Assembly (NCBI GenBank): GCA_963920635.1
Contig: OY987299.1
Span: 126,109,373 to 126,173,372 of the forward strand
Direction of reading: 5' to 3'
DNA: 64,000 bases
DNA from: Pseudeuparius sepicola
Taxonomy: Eukaryota; Arthropoda; Insecta; Coleoptera; Anthribidae
Of the stretch, positions 44,361 to 54,762 are shown piece by piece (position 1 is the first letter of the stretch; each line of letters opens with the position of its first letter). The translations under genes and the position numbers were made by a program. The notes under the pieces were generated by a model that saw only the letters and a program-made list of their open reading frames with translations, ran no database searches and had not been told where the DNA came from.

Positions 44361-45535
44361 AAAAGTAGACACCCTGTATACCGCACAAAAGAGACGTCCG
44401 ACCGGGGGAATAATTTGGCGGCCATTTTTAACCCTAAATGAGGCGGGAAATTTGAAATAATTCATATACGGGTGGGTTTCATAATGTAATCTCTTGGTTG
44501 TAGTTTTGTGTGAAATGGAAATTAGTTTAGTACAAAGTACAACATACGTCCAAGATTTGTGACCGTTTTAATTATAAATAAATGCATTCGGGAAACGAAG
44601 CAGTTAACTAGGTTGAGAAATTATACAACTTAATCAAAACAAAATATTTTAATCATCCTAAAGAGAACTAATAGGGTTTCAAGAGGTGTTTATGGTCGTA
44701 TTTTAAAAAGGGACGCACAACAACAACGATGTTAGCAACACTTTTAAAAGTTTTCTCTTCGTACGTACTGTTTTTCTTTTTCGGGAAACTGGTGTGTTGG
44801 AGTGTGGGAACCACAATGGATGAACCAAAGAAGGGAAATGTCCGAAAGTTATGGAAGATGCTCCCAAAACGTTTGTGCGAGATTTGACGCAGCTAACTGA
44901 GATATCGGTCATAGTGTTAAAAAAAGATTTACACCTGCAGCCCTATAGGTACTGCTTAACTTGTTACCAAGAAATTCGTAAAGTTTTGAGAGTGGTTGAT
45001 ACCTACGGAAATAACCTGGACATATGATTTAAGCGAAGGAAATAGTCCATATTTTGATGTGGAGTAGGAGAAAGTGACGTGAAGGGTGCAACTTACCTAC
45101 AGTCTCAGCTTTATAAACACAGTTGATTAAAAGAGAAAACTGTACATAGATATATTTCAATATATTTTTTTATTTAGGTACCTATACCTGACATAACTAT
45201 TACTTGTGATAAAGTAAGTTACAGTTACAATTGTTTTTAATCCACATGCAACTTGATTTAAGCGAGTAGGCTGGTAAATTAGTTAGTAAAGTCGCGATCA
45301 TCATTGGTTTCTAGAAATTTTATTGTTCAATATTTTTAACAAAGTTTGGTACAAACCCCTTTTAAGCAATGCCCAATCCAGGGGCGTAGTAAGAATTTTT
45401 ATAAAAAAATTTATAAATATGTAGGCCTTGGTTTTTTGCAATAAATTGTGCCGTTCTGCCCTAAAGTACAGTTTTGATGCCCTCTCATTTAGAAGAAACC
45501 CGATCCGAATCGGCGAACAATTTCAAATTTTATGC
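44361..45535. other. No gene supported
   Basis: A decayed stretch at 44727-45060 reads through short, interrupted frames with Cys/His-containing peptides but no recognisable domain. CAGGGGCGTAG at about 45381 resembles a solitary hAT end. Confidence 0.3.
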
Positions 45536-45852
45536 ACAGTAAAAAATACGGTGTTAAATTTGACACGAAAAGTGGTCTATATAAGTCCACACCATATCTG
45601 GTAAATTTTACACCTTTTTTTTTGGTCAATTTTACCAAATGTTCTGGTGTCAATAAGAAATATGCTGGTGTGAATATTAACACGTGAATATTTAACACTT
45701 CGTTGTGTAATTTATGCTGTAATTTATTATATTTGGTATTTAAGATTAACACCGTGTTGTGTAACTTTTACACGCAATTTGGTCAAAATTGTGTAATTTA
45801 ATTAATTTGGTATTCCCATTTTCTTCTTATTTTTCTCTTATAGTTTTACATA

Positions 45853-46576
45853 CAGGGTGTTCGAAAAATAGACGGAGATATTTTAGAGGGTGATTCCCTG
45901 TTAAGAAATATGAAAAAAAGTTTCTATAAACATGGGTCCGGAAATGCAGAGTTTTCAAGATACAGGATGTTAAATAAAAAAAAATAAAACATGAAATTAT
46001 TAATGTCTTAAAAATTATTTACTCGATTCTGTTGAAATTTGGCAATGTTATTTGTTGTATTAAGAGGCTAATTTCGCCCTGACTAGATTAAATTTATTAA
46101 GTCCAGTGGCGTCCCGGGGGGCACCTTAGCGAATATTATTATCAAAAAAATGTACGCCACTACCTTTTTTGTAACTTTAATATTTTTTGTTTGATTAAGC
46201 ATCTAAAAATACAACTTCTTTCCCTCTTGTATTGTTTTCCTATCTCACTTCGTTTTCGAGAAAAAAAAAATAAAAACCGTTTTATTGCATGTCACTGGAC
46301 AAAATTGGTTGTAGTGTACTTTATGTTATGATATTGGAAAAGTTGAAATAACACTCTTTCCTAGAAATGCTTTTGATTATTTGTTTTCCAAGGCACTTGT
46401 GATTTTTTTTTGCAAAAATTGATAAACCAATTTTGTCCAGTGACATGCAATATATTTAACATCCTGTATCTTGAAAACTCTGCATTTCCGGACCCATGTT
46501 TATAGAAACTTTTTTTCATATTTCTTAACAGGGAATCACCCTCTAAAATATCTCCGTCTATTTTTCGAACACCCTG
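45853..46576. mobile_element. MITE with CAGGGTGTTCG ends and long inverted repeats
   Basis: 724 bp with almost perfect terminal inverted repeats of about 120 bp starting CAGGGTGTTCGAAAAATAGA. TA on both sides (45851-45852, 46577-46578), and copy A of the host repeat has the uninterrupted sequence. A Tc1/mariner-like mechanism is suggested by the TA duplication. Confidence 0.9.
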
Positions 46577-46896
46577 TATAGGTACTTTATTTTAAAGAAA
46601 TTTTAAATGTCATTGATAAGTACAAATAAAGGAAATGTGTTATTTGTAAAAATAAAATAAAACTAAAAAATAAAGAAGCTGTAAGAACTAGGCATATATG
46701 TGCTTGGTCTTCGATTTAATTTATTTGTAGGAAATAATAAACAGTAAGAAGTAAAGAAAATACTTTATTTCAGTTCCAAAATATATGAACGATTCCTTAC
46801 AAATAGGTATAAAAAGAGCAACATTTTCCTTCTTAAAGCTATAAATAAATATTCATTCTCACAGCTAAAAATATTTGGTTATAAAAAATTTATATA

Positions 46897-47813
46897 GAGG
46901 GTGAGTCATTAATAATGGCACATAATCCAGCCGCATATATTTTGGGCCAAAATATTATGGGGCTAATATGCGTTATAGAAATGTTGTTTGTTTAAGAGAT
47001 ACAGGGTGGTAAAGTTAATTTTTTGAAATTGAGTTATGGCTACATCTCCCGAAATAATCAAGCTTCTGAACTGAAATTTAGCATTGCTGTGTTTTTTTCG
47101 ATGGAGATTAAGCCTGAAAATGTCAATTTCGCCTTGTCTCACAGAGGGTGCCACTTGCGCTCTTTTTGGATCGTGATTTTACTCGTAACTTTTTTGAAGT
47201 TACCTTTTTGGTCATGCAGGTCTATCATTTTAGTGCATCTTTCATTCTGCAAGAAAAAGATACTCTTGTTTCATAACGATTAAATCAACCGTTTGCTTTG
47301 AAATCGGCAAAATGTGCCCCAAAACACCTGTTGACTTCAATATTCGAAACATAAAATTTTCACCTACTGCTTTCAAATGTCAACTGTACACTCAAAATGA
47401 TGCAAAAAATTCCAAATGGGCATTAGTCAAAACACCATTGGTTTTCTTGAAATAGAGTGTCCAAATTTTGTCAAATTCAATCCTTTCATTTTGAAAGCGA
47501 ATAATTTTTGGTGCATTGTTCATAGGGATTTTTCTTTCACCTGGTACAGTTGATCTGTAACACTTGAAGGTGGTAGGTGAAAATTTTATCTTTTGTTGCA
47601 GAATGAAAAGATGCACTAAAATGATGGACCTGCAGGACTAAAAAGATAACCTCAAAAAAGTTACGAGTCAAAGCACCATCCAAAAACAACTTTAACACCC
47701 TGTATCTCTTAAACAAACTACATTTCTATATAAGGCATATTAGCCTCAATCGTAATATTTTGGCCCAAAATATATGCGGTTGCACCTTGTGCCATTATTA
47801 ATGACTCACCCTG
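46897..47813. mobile_element. Hairpin MITE with (C/G)AGGGTGAGTCATTAAT ends
   Basis: 917 bp, long arms with terminal GAGGGTGAGTCATTAAT and CAGGGTGAGTCATTAAT, TA on both sides. It contains a second inner pair CAGGGTG(GT/TT) near 46986 and 47697. The open frame at 47023-47283 is a palindrome shadow. Partial relative at 28848-29141. Confidence 0.85.
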
Positions 47814-48393
47814 TATATAATAACGTACGAATTTGTAAGAAAAGTGCCTAACCACAAACACAAGAAATGCTTTATGTTAGGAGGTTATTTATACTTATAC
47901 TGCAAAAGATCATTTTTTTAAAAATACAGAACTGTCCGTGTGAGTCAAAAACAAACTTAAAACGTTGTGACAGCGATTTAGTTAGATAGGCTTGTTCTCA
48001 CAAGCACAAGCAGGTCCCAACTGAATCAGAGCCAATCAGCAGGCATCAAAACAATCGGAACAGTCAGATAATTTAAAATCCGTGAATCAGATTCGCGACT
48101 GGCTTCTGATTTCGGTGAGAACAAACTCATATCAACACAGTCGATGAGTATAGGTTAGGGGCTATCACCTCGGCTATCACACAGTACCTTTCGTCGTCAC
48201 ATCTGCATATGCGCCTGTCGTTTTAATCCAACAGGCTTCACTATGCAATTTTACTTTACATAACAACACCATTTTTATACTAGCGGTCGATAGAATCACT
48301 TTTATACTTACTATACGCGCCACGCCATAGCTTCGATTTACTAAGATTTTACACCCGTAACTGGCGAAATGCCTTCCCCCTCTCATCACCCTA

Positions 48394-49400
48394 ACACGAA
48401 ATTGTCTTAATACGTTCAATTTAACACCGCTTAGTGCTAAGGGACACCGAGTGGTGTTAAGGAACACCGCGTGGTGTGAACAAACACAAAGCCGTGTTAG
48501 AAGTATAAAAAAAATACACCCCTAAGTGTTAAAATTAACGAATTTGTTGTGGTGTGAATTTTACCAAACGAGGTTTGGTTAAGATATTTGGAATCCACCA
48601 ATTTTCGTGTCAATTTTTCACCAAATTTATTCTTTCACCACTTACACGAAGAGGATTTCTCATTTAATAAATTGTGTTTGTAGAGCTGAGATTGTAGGTT
48701 GCACCCTCATGTCACGGATATGGTTTTCTTCTTTGGCAAAACAAAGACATCCTTTTTTGTCATCACAGCCTGCTGTGAGGTCAAACATAAATGAATGCCC
48801 GTTGTTTAGGTACAACTATTCATTGCAGAGAAACCTTTACGTCACTGTAAAGCGCTTTCCGACACTAAGGGTGTCCCGTTAAAAATTTCCAGGGGGTTGG
48901 ATGGGCGCTCCGTCCCCCCCCCCCCTCCATCCCATCAGCGGGGGGAAAACTTAAAGCCGGCGATTTATGGCGGCCATATTTTCCTTCCCGGGGCTCGGGT
49001 CAGAGGTGCAGCCCGCGCCCGCTTCGACGGCTGATGGGAAAACCTCGTACCCGAAAACCGTAAAACCGGGTACACATATTTCTTATTTCCGAAATTACGT
49101 CGGAACTGAAAACCGAAAGGCTTATGCAACGTTATAAGAAAGTGGAAGCGTAAAAGTTTAAGAAGACAAAGTGCAGCCTATAATTAAATAGTATATCTAG
49201 ATATAATAACTATAGGTATACCTAGTACAGTATAATGTATTGACAATCCGTAAAATGTGTAAAATGGTATCCATAATTCGAACCTTCCGAATTTCGTAAT
49301 CCGAACTATTACTTTTTATCATTCTATGCCGCATATATTTAAACCTTAGACAAGCAAAGAGAGAGGACACCGCGCTTGCCTACCCTGCCGTGTATAGATT
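48394..49400. other. ACAC/GTGT tract, then CpG-rich stretch
   Basis: 48395-48660 is dense in ACACCG/GTGTTA words. 48890-49075 is CpG-rich with a C homopolymer at about 48917-48931. No gene. Confidence 0.35.
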
Positions 49401-49746
49401 TTAAGAGGGGGTTGCCGACAGCGAAAGTGACGTTAGATTTCGTATTTTTTTAAGTTGTATAGCATAAAATCTAATAACATTTTACCTGGCAAAAATTTAG
49501 TACAAACTTCTCTGTCTTCATTTTAATCATAAGATCTTAAAAGCAGTGTTTTGTTTTATAGGTTATGAAAACCTTGGGAAAAATAATAATTCCAGTGCAT
49601 ATGCTTTTAAGATCTTATGATTAAAATGAAGACAGAGATGTTTGTACTAAATTTTTGCCAGGTAAAATGTTACTAGATTTTATGCTATACAACTTAAAAA
49701 AATACGAAATCTAACGTCACTTTCGCTGTCGGCAACCCCCTCTTAA
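49401..49746. mobile_element. Foldback MITE flanked by TTAA
   Basis: 346 bp including TTAA at each end; between them GAGGGGGTTGCCGACAGCGA and its complement start arms of about 140 bp around a ~60-bp loop. TTAA duplications are used by piggyBac and Kolobok transposases; the ends do not let me choose. Confidence 0.75.
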
Positions 49747-49843
49747 TAGGTACGTCGTTTGAACGGCGGCCATTTTATATGTGGCAGACAAAGCGAGTAC
49801 GTTGTGAGTTAAGAGGTGATTAAGGGGAAAATACACTTTTACG

Positions 49844-49914
49844 ATGGTGAATTGTTCAGCGTTTCGTTGCAAAAGCAGAAGTGAAAAGCAAGAGCCCGGG
49901 ATTTCGTTTCAAAG
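49844..49914 (+). CDS. Intact THAP first exon with splice donor
   Basis: ATG at 49844 opens MVNCSAFRCKSRSEKQEPGI, with the THAP C-x4-C pair (NCSAFRC) and an ISFQ ending just where a THAP domain continues into (H)RFP. A donor AAAG/GTAAAT follows at 49914/49915; without splicing the frame stops at TAA 49916-49918. No second exon with FPK..W..C-x2-H was found nearby: the FPKDENLR-like remnant at 55803 is the only downstream candidate, and it has a stop. Either the 5' end of a host THAP gene or of a P-like transposon. Confidence 0.6.
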
Positions 49915-49918
49915 GTAA

Positions 49919-50105
49919 ATATTTAACAAGCTACCTTTGAAAGATGCCCTAAAACTTACTTTTTCTCAATATAAGTTCTTCAAATTCCTTCTACCTTTTA
50001 GTTTGATAAAGTACAATGTTTTGTTTGTAAATAAGACCAATATAATTATTTTTTAACATCGTTTTTATTAAAAATTTCTTAATTGATTATGATAGTTAAT
50101 ATATA
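49919..50105. other. Sequence downstream of THAP exon
   Basis: AT-rich, intron-like; ends at the TA that borders the 50106 inverted-repeat interval. Confidence 0.3.
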
Positions 50106-51479
50106 CAGGGTGTATCTTTGATAGGTACAGAAATTTTAACCACGTAATCGGGGACGTTCATAAAACCGAAAAATGAAAAAAAAAATTTTTTAATCGATGT
50201 TTAGAAAATGGGGCAAATCAATCTTTATCCGTGCTCAATGCACGCCGCTGGATCGTCACTAGAAGCGCTGAGAGGGGAGGTCTAACCTCTCCCTAGGAGA
50301 TGGAGGGGAATAACGTTAGATTAGGAAGGGGAATACCGCGACGTTGCCGCATGTCAGAGTGGAATAAATCTGCTTGCAGAATTAGGTACCTAGGTACCTT
50401 TGAAAATTACTGCTGGTAGGTATCCACGTTTTTTTATGATGTCGATTGCTGTGACGAACTGTTTATTGCTTTCTTCACAGGCGCACACAATAATTTAACA
50501 AACACGTCAGTTTTTATCACTTTACTGTTATTTTAAGTCCCTAGGCAGCAGAAATGTATCCGAGCGCCGCTCGGAGAAGTCATTGCTAGAAAACTCATTG
50601 CTGATTTCACACTCATAATTTTTTGACAAGTCTTTTTTGGAGTAGGTATCTACCTACCTACCTATTTTACAACTGATTTTCAGGCCGCAATTTTTTTATA
50701 CTAATAATTAGCCATCTCTTGGGACACCTTGGGATAATAAATTTCTGATCGGCAATCAACTGAATAAAGTATTTGTTTTAAAATACAAATTATCTGTAAA
50801 AATTGCAAATTTCCACAACCACCCATAGGGTAGAGCGTAGAGCAGCGGCGCGTTACTTTTTTTTAGCGAGTGTTCGCCTGTAGCCCTATCATCTCGAAAA
50901 AAGTGGGGGAAGACTGTAATTTGACGTGAATTTAACGCGCGGCTTCGATTTGTTCATAGTTTTTAATATTTTTCAACCCTTGCCCGATAGTGCGCCACCT
51001 TTAAACCCCCTCAGGGTTGTGGTCCTATGTATTATCTACTTTTAAAAAATTATTCGTTTCCGAAAAAAGTGGGGGAAGACTGTCATTTGATGTGAATTTA
51101 ACGCGCGGCCCCGATTTGTTCATCGTTTTTAATATTTTTCTACCCTTGCCTGATGGTGCGCCACTTTAAAACCCCCTCAGGGTTGTTGTCCTGTCTCTTG
51201 TCTACTTTTAATAGTATATTACACACCGAGGTGTCTCGAGATAAAGTAAACTTTCCACCCGGGCGGGAGGGCGGGAAGTAAAAGTCAAAAAATTGACACT
51301 TTCAAACTTCTAAAAAGTCAGAAATGTCGATATTACATACATGGTTGTAAATAAAAAATTATTCGGTTCCGAAAATAGTTGGGGAAGACTGTCAAATTGG
51401 CGTGCTTATCATTTCCGCATTTTTTAACCCTTTGCCGTATCGGAACTCTCTCAAGTTAATTCCTTACCATTCCTCTTAC

Positions 51480-52330
51480 TTTTCGTAAAAACTTGGTGGC
51501 GAAATGTCGCGTAATGTCCCCAAAAACCGAAAAACAGCGACTCCGCCTGGTGAATTTAAGCTTCTGCGTGCCCTTGACTACTGCCCGACATTCCTTCGCC
51601 GAGATTCGCCAGGCGCGGGCATATGACGTTGGCGTCGGGCGCTGGCGTCCGACGCCAACTTCACACAAAAACGACGCCGCGCCGAATCGCGCAATAATTA
51701 CAATTACGAATGAATTCACTGGCACTGATTCACTCGATTTTGCTCCATTTCCACGCCGCCCGGCCCGGCCGACCTACTAAATTACAGCTGGGCGAGGAGC
51801 GCAAGCGCGGGGCGCCACTTGACATCGACACTACAGGTGATCCCCACTACTCATAACTAGTGCGCGATATTAGCCAATCGCGGCTCGCGGCTCGCGGCCC
51901 CTACTTCTCTCGGGGCGGCGCTACTATGTTGCCAAGTGTGCTGAAAATTTACCTGATTTAGTAATTTAATTCCGTATAAATTTAATTGTGTAGTGGATTT
52001 TTACATGGATTTACCCGTTTTTGTGCGTAATAATTATACGAGATAGTAGATTAACTTATAACGAAAGAAACCCCGTATAAATCCGCGAAAATCAAAAATC
52101 GGATTTAAGGGACTTTAAGTCAGTTTGGGGACATGTCGGCATAAACGGCAACACCGAATAGTGGTATTGAATGGTATGGGGGAAAGCTTGTGCGCACGTA
52201 CGCCGTCTCCGTCACCGTACCGCCGCGCCGTAGCCGACGCGCTAGTCGAAGATCGTCCGTCCGATTATTATGGGATTTAACAGCTGATTGATATCGATCC
52301 GCGTCCGCCTGTAATTTTTGGGAGCGCCAG
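51480..52330. promoter_or_regulatory. CpG-rich block, possible promoter region
   Basis: CG-rich compared with the AT-rich surroundings, with a GTTGGCGTCGG...CCGACGCCAAC palindrome at about 51630-51660. Overlapping open frames on both strands show no domain. Followed by leader-like repeats. Promoter activity is inference only. Confidence 0.3.
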
Positions 52331-52579
52331 CTTCAACAAGCAATTTATTATTATACAGAATGCCTTACGTGTGGCTATTCTGTGGTATAACAATTCTGTT
52401 TCCAAAACGTGGACGCGTATGCAAACGTCGCGTCTCGCTAACCGATATTGTTCCGTTACTTTGCTTTGTTTTACGAACTGTCGTCGGAACTGAACCTGCT
52501 TCTGTACATTTTTCCAGATCCGTTCGCCATTTTTTTGGACCAGCAGTGATGTCCAAACCTGTTGCAATTGCCGCTACGA

Positions 52580-53385
52580 ATTTGCAGTGAAATAACAAGT
52601 GATTTTTTCATATTTCCGTTAAGAAATGCAGTGTTAAACTTTCGCGGCCTTCGTATGAAAACAGTGCTAGATAGGTTCCTACTAGGTACCCCAATTACGC
52701 GCGAGGATAAAAGAAGCAGCTTCAAGGGTTCGCGAAAATTCGGGTTTTATTAGACGCATACGGTATGGATCTAATTGTACAATCCACCTAGTCGAGTCCC
52801 CGTTGGAATAAATCAGCTGAGGGAAACCGAGACGTCCCTAATATTTGGCATCGCGCCGCTTTAAGTGTGCAGTGAAAAAAAAACAAGTGTTTTGTTCGTA
52901 TTTCCGTAAAAAGAGACTATGAAGTGTTATACCTTCGCGACCATCGTATAAAAACAGTGCCACTAGTTAGGTAGGTACTTAGTGCTTTATGTGATTTTGT
53001 GAAGATTTTTGGATAGTATCTAAACACAAGAAAATAGTAAAAATAATCGATGCATCTCAAAGGTAGGCTTTTTCATGCTATTCGTCGAGCTATTCGCTAA
53101 AAGAACCTTTAAGGAGTTGTCCAAAAATTATTTATTTATTTATTTAATCTCCACATACACCAAATGATACATGGTTGCGTCAATATTCTTTAAATACTGC
53201 GAAAAAGCCTCGGAAAAAGCGATTCGACTGGCAACCAGTTACCTAGTGCTTCTTGTGATTTTCGAGAGGATTTTTGGATAACATAAGAAAGGAGTACGAC
53301 ACCCGCAAGGAAAATCATCCAGGCATCCGAAAGGTAGTTTTTTTGCATGCTATTCGCTAAAAGAACCATTAAAGATTTGTTCAAA
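52580..53385 (+). repeat. Diverged tandem duplication of exon-like segments
   Basis: 52583-52690 and 52867-52980 align (GCAGTGAAAT..CAAGTG, TATTTCCGT, TTCGCGRCC..CGTATRAAAACAGTGC). 52978-53130 and 53240-53385 align (CCTAGTGCTT.TTGTGATTTT, GATTTTTGGATA, then AAAGGTAG, CATGCTATTCGCTAAAAGAACC). Each second-type unit carries an AAAG/GTAG donor-like site. Confidence 0.6.
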
Positions 53386-53675
53386 AACTAGTTGAAAGAC
53401 TATTCCTGAAATACTGTGAAAGAGCTATACGTCTGACAACGCTGCACGGCGGAATTGGGGGGGATCCGCCGGAACCGGCCTCAGTTCCAGCTGGTCCCGG
53501 CAAGGTCAAGGACCCATGGCCGTAGCGTCGGAAAAAGGGGTTTTAATAGCGTTTTAAAAAAAATTATTTCTGACGTTAATATGCACTTTAGAAAAATTTT
53601 AATTGCATAGGCGTAACAAGTGCATTTTTCCCGACCTGCCCTTAAAATTTCTGTACTTATCAAAGTTACACCCTG

Positions 53676-54065
53676 TATATGGGCTGGTTTTCATGGGCGT
53701 CCATTATTTTTTTTATTTTGATTGATTCGAAATCGCCGCAAATAAATATATTTCAGCACTTGACACTAGTTTTACATTTGGGAAATTATGTCCAAATAAA
53801 TACCAATATTTCAAATTACATGTAAGTCAAAATTAACTAAATTTTAATTTTTTTACATGTGAACGCGTTCCATGCTACGCCACTGGTCTGTTGTGCGATG
53901 TGGCAGTCGGTAACACGGCCGCGAGCGCTGTTCGGCGTCTTCTCTCTTTCCTTGTCTAAGATTAATTATTTTTCAGTTTAAAGACTCTCGGATTAAACCT
54001 CGTTTTTATGGGACAGTTTTGGCAAATTTCGGATTGCCCTTTCAGGTTCAGGTAATCCTTGTCCA
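53676..54065. other. No gene seen
   Basis: Unique AT-rich sequence with a solitary hAT-like CGCCACTGG end at about 53877. Confidence 0.3.
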
Positions 54066-54762
54066 CAGTGGCGCAACCAGAAATTATTGTCGGGGTGGGG
54101 CTGGTTGACAATGTTACTATTATTTTTGTGTAGAATTAATTAATAATAATAAAAGTGAGCAACGCTGTATAAAACTTTAATTTGAAAACTAAACATTTAG
54201 GTATAGTTTCAGTCTTGAGCTTTTTTGAGAGAACAAAGTAATTACCTACCTTTTCAATGTCAATCGGTTTGCAGTGATAAATACAGCATTCGTCTACCTA
54301 CAGGGCCGTAGATAGATTATGTAAAAAAGAAGTTCATTTGTTATCGTTAAGGACTGCGCCACAGGCAAAATTTTCAAGGTCAAACAGTTTAAATGTACAA
54401 AAAAAATTTAAGCAACCTAATGTTAACAAAAAATATTGGAAGTATAATTGGGGTCAGATTAATTTTAAAGTTGGGCACAGGTATAAAAAACGGTTTTAAG
54501 GCCGGCTGCGCGAAGCGCGTGCGCGTGTGACTTGTATTTCTGTTCTGTACCGAGTGTCTGCCAGACAACTAATCCTTCATTAAATGTCAACTAATGTACC
54601 TCCGATATCCTCAAAATCGTAAATTTTGGTCAATCAGAACTTAAAAAATACAATTCATTCGGTCTTGTCAGAAACGATCATGTAGCATTGTTTCGCGCGC
54701 TTTTGCGCTTGATTGGTAGGAGCTCGGCAGCCCGGCAGCCCCCCCCCCTCGTTGCGCCACTG
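54066..54762. mobile_element. Small non-autonomous hAT element
   Basis: 697 bp with inverted ends CAGTGGCGCAACCAG / CAGTGGCGCAACGAG, the second followed by a G-rich run. The flanks CTTGTCCA (54058-54065) and CATGTCCA (54763-54770) form an 8-bp duplication with one difference. No coding capacity. Confidence 0.85.

Larger units (their letters stand above)
45536..48393 (+). repeat. Dispersed repeat, copy B, with two nested MITEs
   Basis: Same repeat as 19775-21002, longer because two elements (45853-46576 and 46897-47813) inserted into it. Copy A serves as the paralogous empty site for both. No protein motif is seen. Confidence 0.75.
50106..53675. mobile_element. Interval bounded by CAGGGTGTA inverted repeats (candidate large element)
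   Basis: The two ends share 34 bp in inverted orientation with two differences (CAGGGTGTATCTTTGATAGG / CAGGGTGTAACTTTGATAAG and beyond) and TA lies outside both. At 3570 bp it would be a large family member, or two separate MITE ends by chance. No transposase is seen. It contains a CpG-rich block and exon-like duplications. Confidence 0.45.

Noticed and set aside
43997..44425. 142-residue frame
   Set aside because: It spans one arm of a large inverted repeat and has a complementary counterpart in the other arm.
47023..47283. 86-residue frame with hydrophobic stretches
   Set aside because: Falls in the palindromic arms of the hairpin MITE at 46897-47813.
51456..51780. Overlapping frames on both strands of the CpG-rich block
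   Set aside because: Frames on both strands of a CG-rich palindromic region arise from low stop-codon density; no domain.
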